Source: Agathobacter sp.
GTDB lineage: Bacteria > Bacillota > Clostridia > Lachnospirales > Lachnospiraceae
NCBI GenBank assembly: GCA_022772675.1
Contig: JALEZW010000046.1
Location: 1-64,000 of the forward strand
Direction of reading: 5' to 3'
Length of the DNA stretch: 64,000 nucleotides
The position numbers and the translations under genes are program-made. Under the pieces are notes generated by a model, which worked only from the letters and a program-made list of their open reading frames with translations, made no database searches and was not told the DNA's origin. Positions 40,020 through 50,200 of this stretch are shown piece after piece (the stretch's first letter is position 1; each line of letters starts with the position of its first letter).

Positions 40020-41207
40020 ATGACAAAAATAGATATTATTTCAGGTTTCTTGGGAGCCGGTAAAACTACATTCATCAAGAAGATGATAGACGAGGCATTT
40101 AAAGGCGAGCAGATCGTACTGATCGAGAATGAATTTGGTGAAGTGGGCATTGATGGTGGATTTTTAAAGGATGCAGGAATCCAGATCACAGAAATGAATT
40201 CCGGCTGTATCTGCTGTTCTCTGGTAGGGGATTTTGGAAAGAACCTGCATGAGGTCATCAGCAAATATCATCCGGACCGTATTTTAATTGAACCATCCGG
40301 AGTAGGCAAACTCTCAGATGTTATGAAGTCTGTGATTGATATCGAGAAGGAAGAGGATGTAAAGTTAAATGCTCTTGTTACTGTGGTAAATGCCCTTAAG
40401 GCAAGCAAGCAGATGAAGGCATTTGGCGAATTCTTTAATAACCAGATTGAATATGCCACTACGGTTATCTTAAGCCGCAGTCAGAATGCATCGCCGGAGC
40501 AGCTGGAGTTTTGTGTGAAGAAGATTCAGGAGCTGAATCCGAATGCTGCAATCATTACAACGGACTGGAATGCCCTTAAGGGTGAGCAGATCTTAAAGGT
40601 AATGGAGGGACAGGATAATCTGGAGATGAAGGCATTGGCGGAGGCACGTCACGCAAAAGATGCCGAAGAACATGAACACGAGCATCACCATCATGACCAT
40701 GAAGATCACGACCATGAAGATCACGACCATGACGATCATGACCACGACCATGACGATCATAACCATGATCACGACGACCACGATCATCATCACGACCATG
40801 ACCACGACCACGACGATCATCATCACGACGACCATGACGAGCATCATCATGATCACGACCACGACGACCATGACCATGACCACGATGAGAACTGCACCTG
40901 TGGCTGCCATGACCATGAGCACCATCACCATCACGCTGATGAGGTATTTACAAGCTGGGGCAAGGAGACACCACACAAGTTTGAACGTGCAAAGATTGAG
41001 GAAATCTTAAAGGGCTTTGTGGATTCTGATACCATTCTCCGTTCCAAGGGAATGGTTGAGTGTGTAGATGGAACCTGGCTTTACTTTGACATGGTTCCGG
41101 GTGAATATGAGATTCGCGAGGGTGAGCCGGACTATACAGGACGTATCGTTGTAATCGGAACAGAAATTCACGAGGACGAGCTCTTAAAGCTGTTCGGAAT
41201 TGACTAA
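40020..41207 (+). CDS. CobW/COG0523 GTPase with long His/Asp-rich metal loop
   Basis: The 395-residue metallochaperone-type GTPase has a P-loop ISGFLGAGKTTFIKK, the ENEFGEVGIDGGFL region, the family metal motif CICC (NSGCICCSL) and the IEPSGVG block. Between GTPase and C-terminal domain, about residues 214-307 are nearly all His, Asp and Glu, built of HDHD/DDHDH runs, with a CTCGC motif near the end. This is far longer than in most relatives and could bind many zinc, nickel or cobalt ions. The C-terminal CobW_C domain follows (ILRSKGMVECVDGTWLYFDM). It is in operon with a second CobW-like gene 17 bases on. Confidence 0.9.
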   Translation: MTKIDIISGFLGAGKTTFIKKMIDEAFKGEQIVLIENEFGEVGIDGGFLKDAGIQITEMNSGCICCSLVGDFGKNLHEVISKYHPDRILIEPSGVGKLSDVMKSVIDIEKEEDVKLNALVTVVNALKASKQMKAFGEFFNNQIEYATTVILSRSQNASPEQLEFCVKKIQELNPNAAIITTDWNALKGEQILKVMEGQDNLEMKALAEARHAKDAEEHEHEHHHHDHEDHDHEDHDHDDHDHDHDDHNHDHDDHDHHHDHDHDHDDHHHDDHDEHHHDHDHDDHDHDHDENCTCGCHDHEHHHHHADEVFTSWGKETPHKFERAKIEEILKGFVDSDTILRSKGMVECVDGTWLYFDMVPGEYEIREGEPDYTGRIVVIGTEIHEDELLKLFGID

Positions 41208-41224
41208 AAGAGAAGGAGAGACAT

Positions 41225-42169
41225 ATGGCACAGGAAATTCCGGTATATGTATTTACAGGGTTTATGGATAGTGGAAAGACCTCACTGGTGGAGGAAACCC
41301 TGTATGAAAATAATTTTGCAGATGGTTCTAAGGGAATCATCATCATGTGCGAGGATGGAGAAAAGGAGTATGACGAGGCAAAGCTTGCAACCGTCAATTT
41401 TAAGCTTGTTTCCATTGAAAATGAAGAGGATTTTACACCGGAGAAGCTTCAGGAGATACAAAATGCGTATCTTCCGGAGCAGGTATTCATAGAATATAAC
41501 GGTACCTGGGGCATGGATAAGCTGTTAGAGGCAAAATTACCGGCTGGCTGGGTGATTGTACAGTCTCTTGCCACCGTGGATTCCACAACCTTTGATCTTT
41601 ATATGAATAATATGCGGGCAATGATGCAGGAACAGGTTTTTTCCAGTGATGTGGTTATTTTTAACCGCACGGATGATGAGACTGACAGAGGACATCTTCG
41701 CCGTACCATTAAGAATATCAATCGGAAAGCACAGATTGTCTATGAGCGCAAGGACGGAACCATTGATGAAAGACCGGAGGAACTTCCCTTTGACATCAAT
41801 CAGGATGTTATTGAACTTTCCGATGCGGACTACGCCATCTGGTATATGGATGCCATGGAAAATTATAAGAAGTATGACGGTAAGAAAGTGAAGTTCCGGG
41901 CCCTTGTTTATAATCCGGACAAGCTTAAGAAGGGTGTTTTTGTACCGGGACGTTTTGCCATGACCTGCTGTATCGAGGACGTGACTTTTATCGGATTTAA
42001 GTGCAAATATGAAAGGGAAGACCGGATTCCTCACAAGTCATGGATTGATATTACAGCAGAGATTCATGTGGAGTTTGCGAAGGAATACAAAGGAAAGGGT
42101 CCGGTACTGTATCCCCTTTGTATTGAGATGGCAGAAAAGCCGGAGGATGAACTGGTTTACTTTTCATAA
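41225..42169 (+). CDS. CobW-like GTPase fused to a TIGR03943/YcgQ-like domain
   Basis: This 314-residue protein has a P-loop VFTGFMDSGKTSLVEE, a shortened CobW core that lacks a CxCC motif (the usual place reads GIIIMCEDGEKEY), and VDSTTFDLYMNNMR. The C-terminal third (VKFRALVYNPDKLKKGVFVPGRFAMTCCIEDVTFIGFKC) resembles the soluble domain of YcgQ/TIGR03943 proteins, which are linked with zinc homeostasis. The CC pair in AMTCCIED may bind metal. Pairing with the His-rich CobW protein suggests a two-step metal transfer. Domain names are from memory of the families. Confidence 0.75.
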   Translation: MAQEIPVYVFTGFMDSGKTSLVEETLYENNFADGSKGIIIMCEDGEKEYDEAKLATVNFKLVSIENEEDFTPEKLQEIQNAYLPEQVFIEYNGTWGMDKLLEAKLPAGWVIVQSLATVDSTTFDLYMNNMRAMMQEQVFSSDVVIFNRTDDETDRGHLRRTIKNINRKAQIVYERKDGTIDERPEELPFDINQDVIELSDADYAIWYMDAMENYKKYDGKKVKFRALVYNPDKLKKGVFVPGRFAMTCCIEDVTFIGFKCKYEREDRIPHKSWIDITAEIHVEFAKEYKGKGPVLYPLCIEMAEKPEDELVYFS

Positions 42170-42205
42170 AAAGTCGTTGCCAATTATGAAAAATTCATAT
42201 ACAAT

Positions 42206-42230
42206 AAAGAGGTGTGTTATGCACCTCTTT
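42206..42230 (+). terminator. Weak terminator-like hairpin before nfnA
   Basis: AAAGAGGTG (42206-42214) pairs with CACCTCTTT (42222-42230) around a 7-base loop, with only a short T-rich tail. It may partly separate the CobW pair from nfnAB. Confidence 0.45.
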
Positions 42231-42294
42231 ACTTGTTGTGGACAGTAGAGATATATCAAATCAAAAGGAAAAGATTACATACAGGAGGCAGTTT

Positions 42295-43185
42295 ATGTAC
42301 CCGATTGTTCGGAAAGAAACATTGGCAGATAATATTATCCTGATGGACATTAAGGCACCGCGTGTAGCGAAAGAGTGTCTGCCGGGACAGTTTATCATTG
42401 CAAAGACAGATGAGGTGGGAGAGCGTATTCCCCTTACCATTTGTGATTATAACAGAGAAAAGGAGACCGTAACCATCGTGGTACAGACGATTGGTGCAGG
42501 TACCGAGCGTATGATGGCTTTGAATGAGGGTGATGCACTGGAGGATTTTGTGGGTCCCTTAGGCTGTCCGTCAGAGCTCTGTCAGGAGAAGAACTTAGAA
42601 GAGACAAAGAAGAAAAATATTGTATTTATTGCAGGAGGTCTGGGAACAGCACCGGTATATCCGCAGGTGAAATGGCTCCATGAGCATGGCATTGATGCCG
42701 ATGTGATCATGGGATCCCGAACGAAAGATCTGCTTTTCTATATTGATGAAATGAAAGCTGTTGCCGGAAACGTATATGTGACAACCGATGACGGAAGCTT
42801 TGGATTCCATGGAAATGGCTGCCAGCAGCTGGAAGCCCTTGTAAATGAGGGAAAGCATTATGATGTCTGCGTTGCTATTGGACCGATGATCATGATGAAA
42901 TTTGTCACGATTCTGACAAAGAAGCTGGAGATTCCGACTATTGTTTCCATGAACCCCATTATGGTAGATGGAACCGGTATGTGCGGCGCCTGCCGTCTGA
43001 TGGTTGGCGGAGAGGTGAAATTCGCCTGTGTAGACGGACCGGAGTTTGATGGACATCTGGTTGACTTTGATCAGGCGATGAAGCGTCAGCAGCAGTATAA
43101 GACTGAGGAAGGGCGTGCAAAGCTTGCATATGAAGAAGGCGACACCCACCATGGTGGCTGTGGTCATTGCGGAGGTGACAAATAA
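42295..43185 (+). CDS. nfnA: NfnA-like ferredoxin-NADP+ reductase subunit alpha
   Basis: The 296-residue flavoprotein of the dihydroorotate dehydrogenase electron-transfer/sulfide dehydrogenase type has an FAD domain (ERIPLTICDYN), an NAD(P) domain (NIVFIAGGLGTAPVYP) and a [2Fe-2S] cysteine region (MCGACRLMVGGEVKFACVDGPEFDG). The C-terminus is Cys/His/Gly-rich (HHGGCGHCGG). With the next gene it forms the electron-bifurcating NADH-dependent ferredoxin:NADP+ oxidoreductase or a GltA-type complex. ATG 42295 follows ACAGGAGG. The stop overlaps the start of the partner. Confidence 0.88.
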   Translation: MYPIVRKETLADNIILMDIKAPRVAKECLPGQFIIAKTDEVGERIPLTICDYNREKETVTIVVQTIGAGTERMMALNEGDALEDFVGPLGCPSELCQEKNLEETKKKNIVFIAGGLGTAPVYPQVKWLHEHGIDADVIMGSRTKDLLFYIDEMKAVAGNVYVTTDDGSFGFHGNGCQQLEALVNEGKHYDVCVAIGPMIMMKFVTILTKKLEIPTIVSMNPIMVDGTGMCGACRLMVGGEVKFACVDGPEFDGHLVDFDQAMKRQQQYKTEEGRAKLAYEEGDTHHGGCGHCGGDK

Positions 43186-44570
43186 TGGAAGGTTTAGTTA
43201 GAGTACCGGTTCGTGAGCAGGAGCCTAAGGTCCGGGCCACGAATTTTGAAGAAGTATGTTACGGATATAATGAGGAGGAAGCTGTTAAAGAGGCTTCCCG
43301 CTGCTTAAATTGTAAGAATGCCCAGTGCATGAAGGGATGTCCGGTTTCTATTAATATTCCGGCATTTATCGCTCAGGTAAAGGAGCGTAATTTCGAGGAG
43401 GCTTATCACATTATCTCGGAATCATCTGCACTTCCGGCAGTCTGTGGCCGTGTATGCCCACAGGAGAGCCAGTGCGAGGGCAAGTGTATCCGTGGTATCA
43501 AGGGCGACCCAATCGCAATCGGAAAACTGGAGCGTTTTGTTGCGGACTGGGCAAGAGAGAACGGAATCAAACCAAAGAAGGCTGAGAAGACAAATGGACA
43601 CAAAGTTGCAGTGATTGGCTCTGGCCCTGCAGGACTTACCTGTGCCGGAGATCTGGCAAAGCTTGGCTATGAAGTTACTATTTTTGAGGCACTTCATAAG
43701 GCCGGTGGTGTGTTAAGCTATGGAATTCCGGAGTTCCGTCTTCCGAAGGACAAGGTAGTGGCAGCAGAGGTTGAAAATGTTAAGGCATTAGGTGTTAAGA
43801 TTGAGACCAATGTGGTCATTGGTAAATCCGTTAAAATTGACGAGCTGATGGCAGAGGAAGGATTTGAAGCTGTATTTATCGGTTCGGGAGCAGGACTTCC
43901 AAGATTTATGGGAATCCCGGGGGAGCAGGCAAACGGAGTGTTCTCTGCCAATGAGTTCTTAACCAGAAACAACCTGATGAAGGCTTTTGAGGATGAATAT
44001 GAGACACCGATTTTCCATGGAAAGAAAGTGGTTGTAGTCGGTGGCGGAAATGTGGCCATGGATGCGGCGAGAACAGCACTTCGTCTTGGGGCTGAAACCC
44101 ATATTGTATACCGTCGTGGTGAGGAAGAACTTCCGGCACGTAAAGAGGAAGTGCACCATGCAAAGGAAGAGGGTATCATCTTTGACCTGCTGCAGAATCC
44201 TACCGAAATTCTGGTGGATGAGAACGGCTGGGTAAAGGGTATCCGCATTATTAAGATGGAGCTGGGAGAGCCGGATGCTTCCGGCAGAAGAAGTCCGGTG
44301 GAGATTCCGGGTTCTGAGTATGAGATGGACTGTGATACGGTAATTATGTCACTGGGTACTTCGCCGAATCCGCTTATTTCCTCTACCACAGAGGGACTTG
44401 ACATTAACCGTCGTAAGTGTATTGTTGCATCTGAGGAAAACGGTCAGACCAGTAAGGCTGCCGTATTTGCCGGTGGCGATGCAGTGACCGGTGCAGCAAC
44501 CGTTATTCTTGCCATGGGTGCTGGAAAGGCTGCTGCCAAGGGAATTCACGATTATTTATCAGCAAAATAA
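43185..44570 (+). CDS. nfnB: NfnB / glutamate synthase small-subunit-like flavoprotein
   Basis: The 461-residue protein starts with an Fe-S region (ASRCLNCKNAQCMKGCPVSINIP; VCGRVCPQESQCEGKCI), then an FAD-binding fold (VAVIGSGPAGLTCAGDLAKLG), an NADPH fold (VVVVGGGNVAMDAARTALRLG) and the terminal FAD motif (AVFAGGDAVTGAATVILAMGAGK). The layout is that of NfnB and of the homotetrameric GltA-type proteins. Adjacent nfnA makes the bifurcating Nfn complex the more likely reading; no glutamate synthase large subunit is nearby. It is followed by a terminator. Confidence 0.9.
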   Translation: MEGLVRVPVREQEPKVRATNFEEVCYGYNEEEAVKEASRCLNCKNAQCMKGCPVSINIPAFIAQVKERNFEEAYHIISESSALPAVCGRVCPQESQCEGKCIRGIKGDPIAIGKLERFVADWARENGIKPKKAEKTNGHKVAVIGSGPAGLTCAGDLAKLGYEVTIFEALHKAGGVLSYGIPEFRLPKDKVVAAEVENVKALGVKIETNVVIGKSVKIDELMAEEGFEAVFIGSGAGLPRFMGIPGEQANGVFSANEFLTRNNLMKAFEDEYETPIFHGKKVVVVGGGNVAMDAARTALRLGAETHIVYRRGEEELPARKEEVHHAKEEGIIFDLLQNPTEILVDENGWVKGIRIIKMELGEPDASGRRSPVEIPGSEYEMDCDTVIMSLGTSPNPLISSTTEGLDINRRKCIVASEENGQTSKAAVFAGGDAVTGAATVILAMGAGKAAAKGIHDYLSAK

Positions 44571-44591
44571 TTTTTTTCAGAAACATAACAG

Positions 44592-44640
44592 AAGAAAGCT
44601 GGATGCTGTCATCAATGGGCAGGTGTCCGGCTTTCTTTTT
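44592..44640 (+). terminator. Terminator after nfnB
   Basis: AAGAAAGCTGGA pairs imperfectly with TCCGGCTTTCTT, followed by a T-run (44636-44641). Confidence 0.75.
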
Positions 44641-44790
44641 TATGCAGTATTCGCAATCCGTTGATTTTCTAAGGAAAATCATGATATTATAAAATCTTTC
44701 GAAAATATTTCTGAAATCAGTAACTTTTCAGATAAAATAGGGTATAATCTTATGTATAAAAAGAATGAAAAGGTACATAAGGCGGAAAAC

Positions 44791-47187
44791 ATGGAACAGG
44801 AAAGCATAGTAAAAATTGAGAGAATAGACGCAGATCCGGAGCAGGGACTTACAAAGGAACAGATCCGAGAGCGTTTTGAACAGCATGCGGATAATTTTAA
44901 AGTGGAATCGTCTACGCTATCCGTTTCTGAAATTGTAAAATCCAATGTATTTACGTATTTTAATCTTGTTTTTTTTATCATAGCAGTTTTGCTTACGATT
45001 GTCGGGGCATGGTCAGATATGATGTTTCTCCCAATTATTGTGGCGAATACCTGCATCGGAATCATTCAGGAGATTCATTCCAAAAAGGTTTTGGATAAAC
45101 TTTCCATCTTAAATGCTCCACAGTCCACGGTTATTCGGGATGGAAAAGAGGAGGAGGTACCGGCAGAAAAGCTGGTATTGGACGATATTGTGGAATTTTC
45201 GGCGGGAAGTCAGATTCCGGCAGATGCTACACTTCTTTCCGGGGAGCTGCAGGTAAATGAATCCCTGATTACAGGGGAGTCTGATGAGATAGAGAAACGA
45301 GAGGGGGATTCCTTGCTTTCCGGAAGTTTTGTAGTCTCGGGAAAAGGGCGTGCGAGACTGGAAAAGGTCGGAAAGGATTCCTATATTTCGAAGCTGACTC
45401 TCCAGGCTACCAAGAGCAAAAAGGGAGAGCAGTCCGAGATGATCCGTGCCCTTAATTATCTGATCATGGTTATGGGCATTATCATTATTCCCATTGGAAT
45501 TGCACTTTTTGTGCAGTCTTTTATTTATAACGAAAATTCATTGCATGACAGTATTACGGGAATGGTGGCAGCTATCATTGGAATGATTCCGGAGGGATTA
45601 TATCTGCTCTCCAGCGTGGCCATGGCGGTCAGTGCCGTCCGTCTGGCACAGAAAAAAGTTTTGATTCATGATATGAAGTGCATTGAGACACTGGCAAGGG
45701 TCAATGTGCTCTGTGTGGACAAGACCGGTACCATTACGGAGCCGGGAATGCATGTCTATGATGCAGCAGTACTGGATGGACTGGACGAAAAAGAAATATT
45801 TACGGTTCTTTCTGATTTTGTCGGGGCTCAGGAAAAAGATAACGCCACGATGGAGGCGTTAAAGGAAAATTTTACTGAGGGAAGCGGAATGCGTGCAAAG
45901 GAGGTATTCTCTTTTTCCTCAGAGACAAAGTATTCCGGAGCTTTGATGGAAAATGGAAAGTCCTATGTGATTGGTGCGCCGGAGTTTGTGCTGCGGAATC
46001 AGTTTGCAGAATATCAGGAGCAGATTTCCACATACAGCAGTAAGGGCTACCGGGTTCTGGTATTTGCAGAATATGAGGGAACATTGGATAGAAAGCCTCT
46101 GACAGAAGCCGTGGTTCCCCTGTGCTTTGTCATGCTTGCCAACCCCATCAGGGAGGGAGCAAGGGAAACCTTTACCTATTTTGCGGAGAATGGCGTGGAT
46201 ATTAAAGTGATTTCCGGAGATAACCCTTTAACTGTCTCTGTGATTGCAACAGAAGCCGGAATCGCAGGGGCAGAGAAGTATGTGGATGCTTCCACCTTAA
46301 AAGAAAAAGAAGATTATGACAGGGCAGTTCGGGAATATACAGTTTTCGGGAGAGTGACTCCAAACCAGAAGCGTATGCTGGTACAGGCGTTAAAAGAACA
46401 AAAAAAGACGGTGGCCATGACCGGAGACGGTGTGAACGATGTGCTTGCTCTTAAGGATGCAGACTGTAGTGTTGCGATGGCATCGGGCAGTGATGCGGCT
46501 TCCAATGTGGCACAGCTGGTGCTTTTGGATTCTGATTTTTCCCATATGCCATCGGTTGTGGCAGAGGGAAGACGGGTTGTCAACAATATTGAGAGAACAG
46601 CATCCCTGTATATTGTTAAAAATATATTTTCCATGCTGCTTGCCATCTTCTCGGTGATTTTGATGTTAGATTATCCACTGGAGCCGTCACAGGTTTCGCT
46701 GATCAGCCTGTTTACCATTGGAATTCCATCCTTTATTCTGGCTCTGGAACCAAACAGGAATCTGATAAAAGGACATTTCCTTACCAATGTGCTGGTACGG
46801 GCACTTCCGGCAGGCCTTACGGATTTTATTGTGGTAAGCGGACTTGTCATATTCTGCCGGGAATTTGAGGTGGATATGGAATGTCTGTCTACTTCCTGCA
46901 CGATTCTTATGGCAATTGTGGGCTTTATGATCCTTTACCGTATTGCAAAGCCCATGAATCCGGGGCATATTATATTAGTGGCAGGGGTGGTTACCGGATG
47001 GCTTTTCTGTATGCTGTTTGCCGGTGGTTTCTTTGGAATCACAACGATTTCCAGACAGTGTGCGATGCTCATGGTTATTTTTGCAGTTATTACGGAACCG
47101 GTGCTTCGTTATCTCAGTCTCATGGTGGAATGGGTTTACGGGAAATGCTGCGCTGTCGCAAAGAGGTTTGCCCGTACCAACGGATAG
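44791..47187 (+). CDS. P-type cation-transporting ATPase
   Basis: The 798-residue protein has the P-type core: TGES near residue 161, catalytic aspartate D310 in CVDKTGT, and TGDGVNDVLALKDAD near residue 545. About ten membrane segments are predicted. The membrane motif GMIPEGLYLLSS, with PEG before the phosphorylation site, is the type seen in the CtpE-like/P2-related group, often Ca2+ or unknown cation; no heavy-metal CPC motif and no N-terminal metal domain. ATG 44791 was chosen because AAGGCGG precedes it and a TATAAT at 44743-44748 would put the transcription start after the upstream ATG 44752. Ion not determined. Confidence 0.88.
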   Translation: MEQESIVKIERIDADPEQGLTKEQIRERFEQHADNFKVESSTLSVSEIVKSNVFTYFNLVFFIIAVLLTIVGAWSDMMFLPIIVANTCIGIIQEIHSKKVLDKLSILNAPQSTVIRDGKEEEVPAEKLVLDDIVEFSAGSQIPADATLLSGELQVNESLITGESDEIEKREGDSLLSGSFVVSGKGRARLEKVGKDSYISKLTLQATKSKKGEQSEMIRALNYLIMVMGIIIIPIGIALFVQSFIYNENSLHDSITGMVAAIIGMIPEGLYLLSSVAMAVSAVRLAQKKVLIHDMKCIETLARVNVLCVDKTGTITEPGMHVYDAAVLDGLDEKEIFTVLSDFVGAQEKDNATMEALKENFTEGSGMRAKEVFSFSSETKYSGALMENGKSYVIGAPEFVLRNQFAEYQEQISTYSSKGYRVLVFAEYEGTLDRKPLTEAVVPLCFVMLANPIREGARETFTYFAENGVDIKVISGDNPLTVSVIATEAGIAGAEKYVDASTLKEKEDYDRAVREYTVFGRVTPNQKRMLVQALKEQKKTVAMTGDGVNDVLALKDADCSVAMASGSDAASNVAQLVLLDSDFSHMPSVVAEGRRVVNNIERTASLYIVKNIFSMLLAIFSVILMLDYPLEPSQVSLISLFTIGIPSFILALEPNRNLIKGHFLTNVLVRALPAGLTDFIVVSGLVIFCREFEVDMECLSTSCTILMAIVGFMILYRIAKPMNPGHIILVAGVVTGWLFCMLFAGGFFGITTISRQCAMLMVIFAVITEPVLRYLSLMVEWVYGKCCAVAKRFARTNG

Positions 47188-47205
47188 CAATTTCACAAGT
47201 ACTTC

Positions 47206-47234
47206 TTGCAAGCCAATATAGAATCGTTTATAAT
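47206..47234 (+). promoter_or_regulatory. Promoter of the DUF5717/DUF5716 operon
   Basis: TTGCAA (47206-47211), 17 bases, TATAAT (47229-47234), 23 bases before the GTG start. Confidence 0.75.
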
Positions 47235-47257
47235 GGAATGAAAAAGTAGGTGTTGGT

Positions 47258-50200
47258 GTGCGTAAACGAATCAGAGAGATTGCCAGAGGCAAATTCGAGT
47301 ACGATCAGCCATCGCTTTCAATTTCAGAAGAGAAACTGTCTTTCACAGTGACAGAGGGGCAGGAATATACCGGCGAGTTTGAAATTTCAAGTACAAATCA
47401 TATACCCGTGAGGGGAGTTGTATATTCCTCCAGTTCGAGGATGGAGTGCCTGACCCCGCAGTTTGAAGGCGAGAGAGTGCGGATCCGTTATCAGTTTCAT
47501 AGCAGAGGTCTTGTAGAAGGCGAAGAAGAGAAGGGTGAGCTTACGATTGTATACAATCAAGGGGTGACCAGCCTTCCTTTTTGTGTGTCTGTTTCCAGGC
47601 TGTATGCGGAAAGTTCTATGGGGCAGATTCGAAGTCTGAATGATTTTGCAGCTCTTGCAAGGGAAAACTGGAAAGAGGCCTATCAGCTTTTTTATCATAA
47701 AAATTTTTCCCACCTGTTTAAAACCAAAGAAATCAGGGAAGAAATGATCTACCGGGGAATTCTTGCGGCAAAGCCGTCTCCACAGAATATGGAGGAATTC
47801 TTAATCGCAGTAGAAAAAAAGAATCCGATCCGGTTTACCCTTTCCGGGGACGACTCAGTGCCGGGAGATATTTTGGAAACCCAGCAGCAGGAAGTGGAAA
47901 TCAGGAAAAGTGAGTGGGGATATATCCGGATTCAGATTGAGACGGATGCAGATTTTATCCGTCTGTCGGATAATCAGATTACTTCCGAGGATTTTTTGGG
48001 CAGTACCTGTTCTTTTAAGTATCTGATTGATTATGACCGTATGCATGCCGGGAATAATTATGCCAGAATCACATTTTCTTCTGTCTATGAGACCAGAGTA
48101 CTGGAAATTTCGGCGCATAAGGGAGAAAAGAAAGTAAGTGAAAAGCACCGGGAACGTATGCAGATCAAAGAATATCAGGCAGGACTGGTGGAACTCTATG
48201 AGGCCTACCGCCTGAAAAAAATCGTGACCGGAGCCTGGTCCAATGAGACGGTGGAAATATTAGACCATCTGCATGCCATGGTGCCGGAGGAACCAATGTA
48301 TGTGCTGATGAAAGCACAGGCACTGCTTATCAACAGACAGCGTCAGGAGGCAGAGTGGATCTTAGACGAGTTTAAGCACACCTTTTCGGACCGGCATTCT
48401 CCGGAGTGGGGCTATTATCTCTATATTCTGACGCTGATGGAGAGAGAACCTGCCTATGTGGACAGGATGACCCACGAGATAGAGTTGATTTTCAGGGAAA
48501 ATCCGGATTCTGCCCTGCTGTTCTGGGTACTTTCCTTTTTAGAGGAGGAGTATTATAACAACAGTGCGCATAAGTTAAGAGCGATTGCCTACTGGGTTAA
48601 AAACGGATGTACCTCCCCCTATCTTTATGTGGAGGCTTATTACATTATCTGGCAGGAGCCTTATCTTATGACCAGCCTTACCGGATTTGAAATCAATATC
48701 TTACGGTGGGCAATCCGCCATCAGGCATTGACCCGGGAGATTGCGGCACAGATCTTTGAGGTGGTAGATTTAAACAGCGGATATGATGAGATTTCCTATC
48801 AATTGATGTGTGAAGCCTATGAAGCGGATGAGACAGAGGAACATCTGGGATTTATCTGCAGCTACCTGATCAGAGCGCAGAGGTTTGATGTCCGGTTCCA
48901 CCACTGGTTCGAGAGTGGAATCGAAAAAAAGTTAAGGATTACAGGGCTGTATGAGGCCTACCTGTTGTCATTGGACGAGCGTGAAATCGGTAAGGTGCCC
49001 AAAATTATCCGGATGTATTTTCAGTATGACAGTAATCTGCCTTACCGAAAAATGGCTATTTTATATAACAATATTATTGCTTCGAAAAAGAGAGAACCGG
49101 AAATATACGAACAGTACCACAAAGTAATGAGCCGCTTTGCCATGGAGCAGATCGAAAAGGAGCATATGGATGACAATCTTGCGGTGGTCTATGAGGATCT
49201 GCTGGATCTGGGGCTCATCAATGAGGAACTGGCGCACCGGCTGTCCGGTATTCTATTTACCCGTAAGCTGATATTGTTCGATAAACGAATGGTACGTGCG
49301 ATTATTTACCAGAAGCAGATGAAAGAACCACAGATCGTACCGATTGTGGACAGGGCAGCTTATTTCCAGCTGTTTTCCGATGAATATGTGATCCTGTTTG
49401 AGGATGAAAGGGGACGCCGGTATGTAAAAAGTGTTTCTTACCGGCTGGAAAGTCTCATGGAGGCGGACCGGTATCTGGATAAGTGCATGGCACTTGCACC
49501 GGATGAGATTCCCTATATTGTATATCACTTTCTGGGAAAGAACAGTTATCTGGATTTTTTGGAGGAGGATGAAGTCTTTTTTGAGCCGGTTTTGTTTTCC
49601 GGAAAGTTAAGTGACCGTTATCAGACTGAAATGGCACTGGAAATTCTGCGCTTTTATCAGGCGAAGAGTGAAGAAACTATGGTTGGGCAGTATCTGGAGA
49701 GGGCGGATTTCTCTGTTATGTCGCAGCCGGTCTGTCAGTATATGCTGGATCTTCTTGTGGACTGGAAAATGTATGACAGGGCATATGAACTGATGCAGAT
49801 TTATGGAATGGATCAGATGGGAGCTGCTGCAAAGGTTACTCTTGCCAGTCACAGGATTGATGAGATATCGGAAGATGAGGAGGATGAGTATCTTATTCTT
49901 TTGTGCGTGGATGCCTTTTCCCATAAGAAATACAATGACAGAATCTTGCAATATCTCAGCCTTTATTATAACGGACCGTCGGAGATGATGATGCGGCTGT
50001 GGAGCGCGGCCAGAAGCTTTGAGTGTAAGACCTTTGAACTTGAGGAACGGATTCTGGTACAGATGCTGTATACAGATGCGGACCTTACCGGACTTTCTGA
50101 AGTGTTTGCTCACTATTACGATTCCGGAGGCCGGGAGCTTGTTGTGCTGGCCTATATCAGTGCCAGTGCACATGCCTATTTCCTTCAGAATAAGGCAGTG

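Noticed and set aside
40593-41010. Overlapping long frames rich in V/M or T/I opposite or out of frame with the His/Asp region
   Set aside because: They are shadows of the CAY/GAY codon repeats of the CobW-like gene.
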